A DNA stretch of 23,230 nucleotides from Azolla pinnata. Lineage: Eukaryota; Streptophyta; Polypodiopsida; Salviniales; Salviniaceae. Both the position numbers and the translations under genes were made by a program. A model generated the notes under the pieces. The model was given only the letters and a program-made list of their open reading frames with translations, did no database searches and was not told the DNA's origin. This document shows positions 17,801 through 23,230 of the stretch, one piece after another (the stretch's first letter is position 1; the number at the start of each line of letters is the position of its first letter). The DNA lies in assembly GCA_037176905.1 (NCBI GenBank), contig JBBBWG010009180.1:1-23230 (forward strand), read 5' to 3'.

Positions 17801-20086
17801 CCCTAAATTCTCATCATTTCTCTCTTTCTCTACCTTAGGAGTCTGAAAAAGTTGAAAGATAAGGAAATGGAAGATCATGAAGCTTTTATAGGGCAGGAAG
17901 ATCTTGAGAAAGGAAAGGGGAAAGTACAAACTCTAAACTCTTAGTTTTGGGAGTACTTTTTGTTTGGGTGGGCAGAGGGGTTTCAGACAATACCCAAATT
18001 TTAAAAATCTTCACGACAATGTATAGATTTTTGTTGCTAAAATCAGAATTTTTAACTGCAAAGTCATGAACATTTTTCTTCCCTTTTTGATTTTCCAATC
18101 CCAACAATGTGGTATTGGATTCAAGGTGCAAGCTCTACGAAAGTTTGTGTGGTAGTTGGAGGTACCGACCAAGCTTCCAGGCTTCCACATCAGAGAAATC
18201 TGGTCAAATTCTTCCTGCTCAAGGCATTGTTCTTTTGCAGTATAATACATATCCAAACAATTATCTTGCAAAGGAGTCACAATCCACCATCTTCTCGTCA
18301 GGGGCTTGAAGAAATTTAATTAAGAAATGAGCAGCCCATGGAAACTGAAAACTCAAACTTTTCCTGGTACACCAAAGTTGGCAAAATCTTTGGAGGGAAA
18401 ATTGATTGTCTAGAATCTTTATCTAACAAATGCCTACGATAAGATAATGGAGAAACCCGGTACCTCCAACTACCACACAAACTTTCGTAGAGCTTGCACC
18501 TTGAATCCAATACCACATTGTTGGGATTACACTATTGTTGTTATTGGGACAGTGAAACCAAAAAGACAGTTTATTAGCCACAAATATATGTAACCAAAAT
18601 AAATACTTTGCCTGGATAATCACATGAGCTCAACCAATTGAATCGGAAAGTGTTGAATTAGAATTAGGATGGGAAATAGCTCTTTAAATTAGAAGCTCAT
18701 TCAAAAAGATAATGCACAAAAGGTATATTGTTAACATATATCAACTCCATTCAGGTTGGCGTAGTCTCGGACTTTGATCTCCTTGCACTTGATTCTATTT
18801 CAGGTATCAATTCATTATTTAAATTCTGTTTCAGGAGATTAATTCTGAATTTATTAACTCCTATTTAGAAAGATGGGAAGGAAGTTGTGGCTGATCAAAT
18901 ATATCCCCAAATGTCCCTAAGGTTTCATTTATTTCCCAATGCCACTGGCTTACCCTGATAAAAGAAAAGAGAAATACATTCCCCAAAATATTGATCAAAA
19001 TTCACATACATATGCGAAAAGGGAATTTTTGGCCATATAATCTCAAATAAGGGTGTTTAAAACATTACTCAAGAGGGATTGATCAATGAATGGTATTTAG
19101 GGAAGTAATCAAAAGCTTAAGGATGTTTGAAGGAACAAAGAAGAAGCCAAGGGGGTTAATTAATTGTTTTTCTCTCTATAAAATGTGATACGGTACATTT
19201 GAGGAAGAAGAAAAGAAAGATTTTGGCAGGTACAAGGTCATCAGAGTCGTCATCACTTTTCCCTGAACCAGGAAGCACTTGGAAGGTAATTTTGTTCAAG
19301 CATGTAATGGGAGAAGAGAAGGTTTAGAGTAGTTTTTTGCATGATACGGATTGGCTGATTGCAGAAGGGTTCTTTTTTTTGTGTGACTAGGCCTTTAAGG
19401 AACTTCAGCAGCTTATCAGTAAAACACATGGGAGGACTGTAGGAGAAGTGATGACTCCCTCACCTCTGGTTGTGAGAGAAACGACGAATCTTGAAGATGC
19501 AGCCAGGTTATTTCTCTCTCTGGCACCTCAAAGAAATACGACAGATTCTTTTTCTTGCTCATCTCTATGATGTTTCTCTTGAATACTACTCACGTCGTGT
19601 TACTCCGTGTTAGATTGCTTCTGGAGACCAAGTATCGGCGTTTACCTGTGGTTGATGACAATGGGAAATTGGTAATAATACTTTTCGTTTGGTGCCCATT
19701 CCCTCTTCTCATATTCTTAAGTGGGAGCTTATAAATACCTTGTTGCACTACTCTGCTATATAGAGATGGGTTTTTGATATATGTTGTGTTATACATGGGC
19801 AATTCGGGAAACTCGCGGGAGGTTTCGAAGTCTCGCCATAACTGAAAGTTAAAATGGTTGGAAATTTAAGCTTCAGATAGGCGTTTTGCATAGGAACGTA
19901 TAGATGCATTATGCTATAGAAGCTATACTGTGAAAATAAGTTATTCAGCTTTGCCCATGTAGAGTTTTTGAAGATCTGATTATATAACTGTTTGTTAATG
20001 ATGTGTGCTTACAGCTGGGGCTTCTGACAAGGGGAAATGTGATTAGAGCTGCACTAAAGATAAAGCGAGAAGCTGAAGGGAAATGA
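14866..20086 (+). CDS. CBSX: Chloroplast CBS-domain-pair protein, CBSX1/CBSX2 type (8 exons)
   Basis: Eight exons join in frame into 262 residues: 14866-15150, 15752-15839, 15956-16020, 18755-18803, 19230-19285, 19391-19506, 19614-19671, 20015-20086. Every intron has GT...AG ends. The start is the first ATG after the CT tract, with A at -3 and G at +4. Residues 1 to about 90 are Ser/Arg/Pro-rich and short of acidic residues, as in a chloroplast transit peptide. They include an odd HHHYHHHRCCCCCC run at 31-44. CBS domain 1 spans about 103-160 (VGEYMTKIDDLLVV, VTGLPVVDDDGKL, VSDFDLLALDS). CBS domain 2 spans about 198-258 (VGEVMTPSPLVV, YRRLPVVDDNGKL, GLLTRGNVIRAAL). The text follows Arabidopsis CBSX1/CBSX2 nearly block by block; those are stromal proteins that bind adenosine nucleotides (AMP in CBSX2) and activate thioredoxins. 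The mature part looks complete. Which paralogue it is cannot be told. Confidence 0.93.
16021..18754 (+). other. Large third intron of the CBSX gene
   Basis: The 2734-bp intron runs from GTGAGG to a TTCAG acceptor and splits CBS domain 1 between GKL and VGVVS. The other six introns are 105-601 bp. It is AT-rich, with no coding frame I recognise. The one clear structure is the perfect inverted repeat at 18097-18528. Confidence 0.85.
18097..18528. repeat. Perfect 71-bp inverted repeat with 290-bp spacer, inside CBSX intron 3
   Basis: Arm 1 (18097-18167) and arm 2 (18458-18528) are exact reverse complements over 71 bases. Both begin AATCCCAACAATGTGGTATT when read outward-in. The match stops sharply at both ends. 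No target duplication is evident in the flanks. The spacer has no recognisable gene. It could be a small TIR-type element or a recent inverted duplication. In the pre-mRNA it would fold into a long hairpin. Confidence 0.95.
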
Positions 20087-21050
20087 ACATAGGGCCAAAA
20101 CAGTCCTGATGTTACAACTGTTTACAGCTGCATTTGTCCCCGTAGAAGATTGGGGCGAATTCACATGGCGATGTGTCGCTATCATCAGAAAGGTATTCCC
20201 CCGTATGGAGTTTAACGGGGGTTCAGTATACGTGTGTTTTTAACAAATGCTATATATAAAGGGTGCAGTTGAGTACTTATATCAGGTCCATTTTAGTACT
20301 TCCAACAGAATATTGTAAGGTGATTATGGATGGTTGAGTTATCATTAGATGAACAACAAATGCTGCACCTATCCGGGGCAGTGATTAATGAATGATAAAT
20401 CATTGATGCATGTGAGTGATTCTTTGGATTCCCTTGTGATGTTTGTGTTTGATAATACCTATGTTTGTTCTCAAGTATTTTTAGTTCAAACATGTTGGCT
20501 ATGTGTGCTCGTGTAACTGGTCACTCGTATCTCTAATTGGTAAATTATCAAAGCCATTGAGGAGGATGAATGGGAAGGTATATGATACCTATTTTATTTG
20601 GTTCTTCACTCTCTCTTGACGAGAGGAGCTCTCAAAAGTGAATAGAGGGAAGTCCAGCAATGATATAATTAGAGACTCGAATCAAGTTTTATCATCGAAT
20701 TTGGAGCAAATTTTGATTCGAGTCTCTATTTGCATTCACATTTTTAGAGCAATCAAATTTGATTTATCTATGGAACTACGGCTAGGATGCTCGATAGAGT
20801 TGTTTTTGGTGGCGACAGTTGGCAAGGTGGATCTACTGGTAGCAAATTGTTCGAAACTCGTTAACCAACTTTTTTTCATAAAGCCATACATACACCATAA
20901 TCGGTGCCACCAATGGCTCATCATTGATCGCTTAATGCTCTTGTCACACCAGTTATGCTCCCCTAGTTGATCTCTCTCTCTTTCTTGTTTTGTAATCCTA
21001 TTTACACCATAAAATAAGGCTACTAGCCTACTTGTATCCACTAAACCTGT
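20087..21050. other. 3' UTR and flank of CBSX; no further gene
   Basis: The first few hundred bases are the likely 3' UTR. An AATGAATGATAAAT stretch at about 20388-20401 could act as a weak plant polyadenylation region. A perfect 15-bp inverted repeat (AGAGACTCGAATCAA) lies at 20671-20685 and 20713-20727. Open frames around 20640-21040 are not recognisable proteins. Confidence 0.5.
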
Positions 21051-21420
21051 TGTAAAATGTGTCGTCCGTAATCGATCAACGCATCAGATAAGTAGAAACT
21101 CCAGAGATACACACACAGATAGATATAGATGGAGAGGGAGAATAATTATATTGATATTGATGATGATCTCGCATACTATCTCTTGGGCAGTCACTCTCTC
21201 TTTCTCTCTATGTCTTCTCCTAACACTATTGGTGTTTATATACTTGTAGAGAGGAACTATTTTGGTATGAGCCCATCTCTAGTCCCACTCCTGAAATAGG
21301 AGTTTGCTTTCTTCAGAAGCTTCAAGAGGGTTCTCTTCAGATTTAGAGGCAGGAGAGTTACACGCCAGAAATAGAAGGTGCGCAAAAAGAGAGGAGTGGG
21401 ACGACCCACTCAGTTTCACA
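21051..21420 (-). repeat. LTR of the second copia fossil
   Basis: On the minus strand it starts TGTGAAACTG directly after the polypurine tract. It ends in ATTTTACA, a near mirror of its start. A TATATAAA box on the minus strand lies near 21242-21235. Proposed length is 370 bp; the outer end is less certain than the inner one. Confidence 0.7.
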
Positions 21421-21651
21421 ATACTCCCCCTTGGGTGAATACCGCGTTATACATATGCCTCATTAAAACTCCTTCAAAAAACCCAATGGGAAAAAATGAT
21501 AGGAGAAAGAGTACATAGTATACGTTACTTATATTGTATCGTTGCCTCGTTAAAACCTAAACGTGAAAAACTTCAAGGAAAACTCACTAAGGAAAAAGAG
21601 TACAACTATGAGCTAATATACAAGATAACTCTGCCAATCTTTGGGGCAATG

Positions 21652-21877
21652 TCAGGGTAGTGCTCCCCCTGATTTATACACATCTCTCATCCTTCTCATG
21701 CTAATACCTTGGACAAGTTTTTCAAAACTGTTGGTTGGCAAAGACTTAGTAAATAAATCTGCAAGATTTTCACTAGTCTTGGTGAGAGTTATCATAATTT
21801 CTTCTCTTTTTCAATTCATGCATATAGAAGAATTTAGGTGATATATGTTTTGTAAGACTTGTTTTCACATATCCTGT
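21652..21877 (-). pseudogene. Copia RNase H C-terminal fragment (fossil)
   Basis: The minus-strand translation contains TKHISPKFFYMHEL, then ENLADLFTKSLPTNSFEKLV and a GISMRRMRDVY-like end. This is the standard C-terminus of copia RNase H of the KHIxPKFFYTHEL type. The part upstream of it is not present next to it. Confidence 0.85.
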
Positions 21878-22557
21878 TGTCGTGCCAGGAAGCTCACACG
21901 ACTTGAAAGCATATGGAAACAATTGTATGGATCGACGTAAATCTGTGGAATCGTAAACCCGTGGAATCGTAGAATCGTAGAATCGTGGAATCGTAAAATC
22001 GTGGAAACGTGGAATCGTGGAATCGTGGAATCGTAGAATCGTAGAATTGTAGAATCGTGGAATCGTGGAATCGGCGAGCCGTAATCGTCAATCCGTGGAT
22101 CGACGGTGTCCTGAAGATTTGGGCGTATAATGTAAAATACATTATGGCAAAGAATGCTAAATAGTTCAAAAAGAACGCAAGGGCGTGGTGGATAAAACAA
22201 TTGCTTTAAAAAGGCATAGGTCATTAGGTCTATTCCTATTTTGGCTTTTTTCTTGCTTTTTTTTCCTAGTTTTTTTTCTTGCGTTTTTTTTACTATGGCG
22301 ACCCACTCCACAGCCTATATAAGGAGTGGCGTACATGGGGGAAGGGGGGCTTGGAATCAAGAACTCTACTCATTATAATCCGATTATCCGGCATTCAATT
22401 CAATCCTTATTAGTTTTCCCCTTGCTTCTTCTTATTCTGATATCTGAATATTCGTTACAATTTCGTTTCTCGCCACTCTGCCACTCTGATTTCCTCTGGT
22501 TCAAATCCCCGGCGGATATGCCTCTGCTTTCACGCATACTTGTTGATTATCCCGACA
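21878..22557 (+). repeat. 5' LTR of the gypsy element
   Basis: It starts TGTCGTGCC and ends CCCGACA, giving a TGTCG/CGACA terminal inverted pair. A TATATAAG box lies at 22316-22323, leaving about 240 bp of R-U5. The U3 part contains an octamer tandem array. The length of about 680 bp is reasonable for plant gypsy LTRs. The right LTR would be beyond the window. Confidence 0.7.
21943..22071. repeat. 8-bp tandem array (CGTGGAAT / CGTAGAAT)
   Basis: About 16 octamer units follow one another, nearly all CGTGGAAT or CGTAGAAT. Variants include CGTAAAAT, CGTGGAAA, TGTAGAAT and a worn left end. From 21960 to 22071 the phase is unbroken. Nearly every unit brings a CpG. The array lies in U3, about 245 bp upstream of the TATA box. 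Confidence 0.95.
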
Positions 22558-22610
22558 TCTTTGGTGAACCCGACGTGAAAGGAAGTAGCAAGAGGATATT
22601 TGGTGCGGAG

Positions 22611-23230
22611 ATGGCTTCAGCAGGTGATTCGATAGGCGTTTCGCGTGGAGAGGAGATGACGAAAGGCATGATGCAGATCGTGGAGCTCATGTTGAAAGCA
22701 AGAGATCGAGAGGCGCTGATCGATAAAGCAGTTGATCGGACGGTTGAGATTACTGGCCGATTCAATGGCAAGAATATCACGAAGTTCCTTGCCACGTATC
22801 GGAATGAGATGCAGCAAAGAGACATTCAGGATCAGACCCAGATAGCTAGTTTCAAGCGGGTGGTAGAACCACAGTTCCGTGAGCGCATCATCGAGATCCA
22901 AAACGCCCAACCAACTTGGGCCGAGTTCGAGAAGGCGCTGCTCGCGGAATATATGCTGGACAACGCATCGAGAATGACTCAACACGCGCTGATCAACTGG
23001 ATCGAGAAGAAAGGTAAGAATTTGAGTGTGTCGGGGGTGTACACTGAGTATGACAGGATGTACGACCGACTCCTGAGCGCCGACCAACGACTTCTCGATG
23101 GGGACAAAGTGCTCTTGTTCCTGAAGGCAGTGGATGCGAAAGACCGACGCGAATTGGGAAGTCTGCTAGAAGATGAAACACAGCCGAACGGGCTGGTGGC
23201 GGACTGGGCGACCGTGAAGAAGGCGTGCAA
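22611..23230 (+). CDS. Ty3/gypsy Gag polyprotein, partial (runs off the window)
   Basis: The frame is open for at least 206 codons from ATG at 22611. It is also open back to an ATG at 22518 inside the LTR, but 22611 is the natural start because it follows the primer site. Recognisable Gag text includes RFNGKNITKFLATYRNEM, a FKRVVEPQFRERIIEIQ stretch, TWAEFEKALLAEYML and DGDKVLLFLKAVDA. This matches the plant gypsy gag pattern FxGxNI...FL..Y followed by W..F...L..EY. The zinc knuckle and later parts would be beyond the window. Confidence 0.8.
   Translation, partial: MASAGDSIGVSRGEEMTKGMMQIVELMLKARDREALIDKAVDRTVEITGRFNGKNITKFLATYRNEMQQRDIQDQTQIASFKRVVEPQFRERIIEIQNAQPTWAEFEKALLAEYMLDNASRMTQHALINWIEKKGKNLSVSGVYTEYDRMYDRLLSADQRLLDGDKVLLFLKAVDAKDRRELGSLLEDETQPNGLVADWATVKKAC

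Larger units (their letters stand above)
21051..21877 (-). mobile_element. Second Ty1/copia fossil, 3' end only
   Basis: Read on the minus strand: the end of RNase H (21877-21652), an untranslated interval, a polypurine tract (AAGGGGGAGTAT, 21432-21421), and an LTR (21420-21051). The element is cut at 21877, where a Ty3/gypsy LTR begins, so it was there first. It is broken and old; only about 830 bp remain in the window. Confidence 0.85.
21878..23230 (+). mobile_element. Ty3/gypsy LTR retrotransposon, left end
   Basis: Left LTR (21878-22557), a primer-site-like word TGGTGAACCCGACGTG at 22562, and a gag frame from 22611 that stays open to the window edge. Nothing in the visible part looks broken, so it may be a young copy; the rest lies outside. 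It is inserted in the copia fossil. CCTGT at 21873-21877 is the candidate 5-bp target duplication. Confidence 0.75.

Noticed and set aside
21865-22311. Minus-strand frame with repeated RFHDSTIL-like octapeptide
   Set aside because: It is the translation of the 8-bp array inside the gypsy LTR (three DNA units give eight residues), not a repeat protein.
22499-22516. GGTTCAAATCCCCGGCGG, which looks like a tRNA T-loop / pol III B box
   Set aside because: The stem next to it does not pair and no A box or cloverleaf is found upstream. It lies inside the gypsy LTR and is most likely chance.
22547-23087. Long minus-strand frames opposite the gypsy gag
   Set aside because: The + strand translation matches plant gypsy Gag, and the minus frames match nothing.
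1-23230. CRISPR array, bacterial operon, or organelle insertion
   Set aside because: None of the repeats has regular spacers, no prokaryotic genes are seen, and no plastid or mitochondrial genes were recognised.

Overview
The window is nuclear DNA from a flowering plant. It holds two host genes, a split-intron gene with GT/AG junctions and a single-exon cell-wall gene, set in AT-rich DNA full of plant transposable elements (Ty1/copia, Ty3/gypsy, hAT and possible CACTA pieces) and simple repeats. The GC-rich coding sequence of the first host gene would fit a monocot, but I cannot name the species or be sure of the clade.

Layout. 1-2652: one end of a broken Ty1/copia element on the minus strand (reverse transcriptase piece, a telobox-rich stretch, gag, long leader, primer site, LTR). 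2653-5266: no intact gene. It has a decayed gene-like stretch, then about 800 bp of very degenerate 12-bp tandem repeat, then a 266-bp direct duplication. 5267-6733: a long GT microsatellite, featureless DNA, then CATG/RY-type repeats leading to the first gene. 6734-7888: a pectin methylesterase/invertase inhibitor-like gene (+) carrying long Ser, Leu, His, Gln, Ala and Gly runs. 7889-9082: CATG-, CAT- and CT-rich 3' flank. 9083-9706: a 312-bp tandem duplication. About 10030-11230: a decayed hAT transposase (-). 11231-14640: AT-rich DNA with a second hAT-like scrap, weak SINE-like and CACTA-like signals, and two facing copies of an unidentified coding-like module. 14866-20086: a complete eight-exon chloroplast CBS-domain protein gene (CBSX1/CBSX2 type, +) with a 2.7-kb third intron that contains a perfect 71-bp inverted repeat. 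21051-21877: the 3' end of a second copia fossil (-). 21878-23230: the left LTR and start of a Ty3/gypsy element (+) inserted into that copia, with an octamer tandem array in its U3 and an open gag frame running off the window.

The two host genes show no sign of working together: one product should act in the cell wall, the other in the chloroplast thioredoxin system. What they share is the local DNA habit. Both have CTT/CTC-type trinucleotide tracts around their starts and homopeptide runs that look like products of trinucleotide expansion. I found no convincing new multi-gene system. The best leads are the expanded inhibitor protein, the two large inverted repeats, the degenerate 12-bp array and the octamer array in the gypsy LTR.
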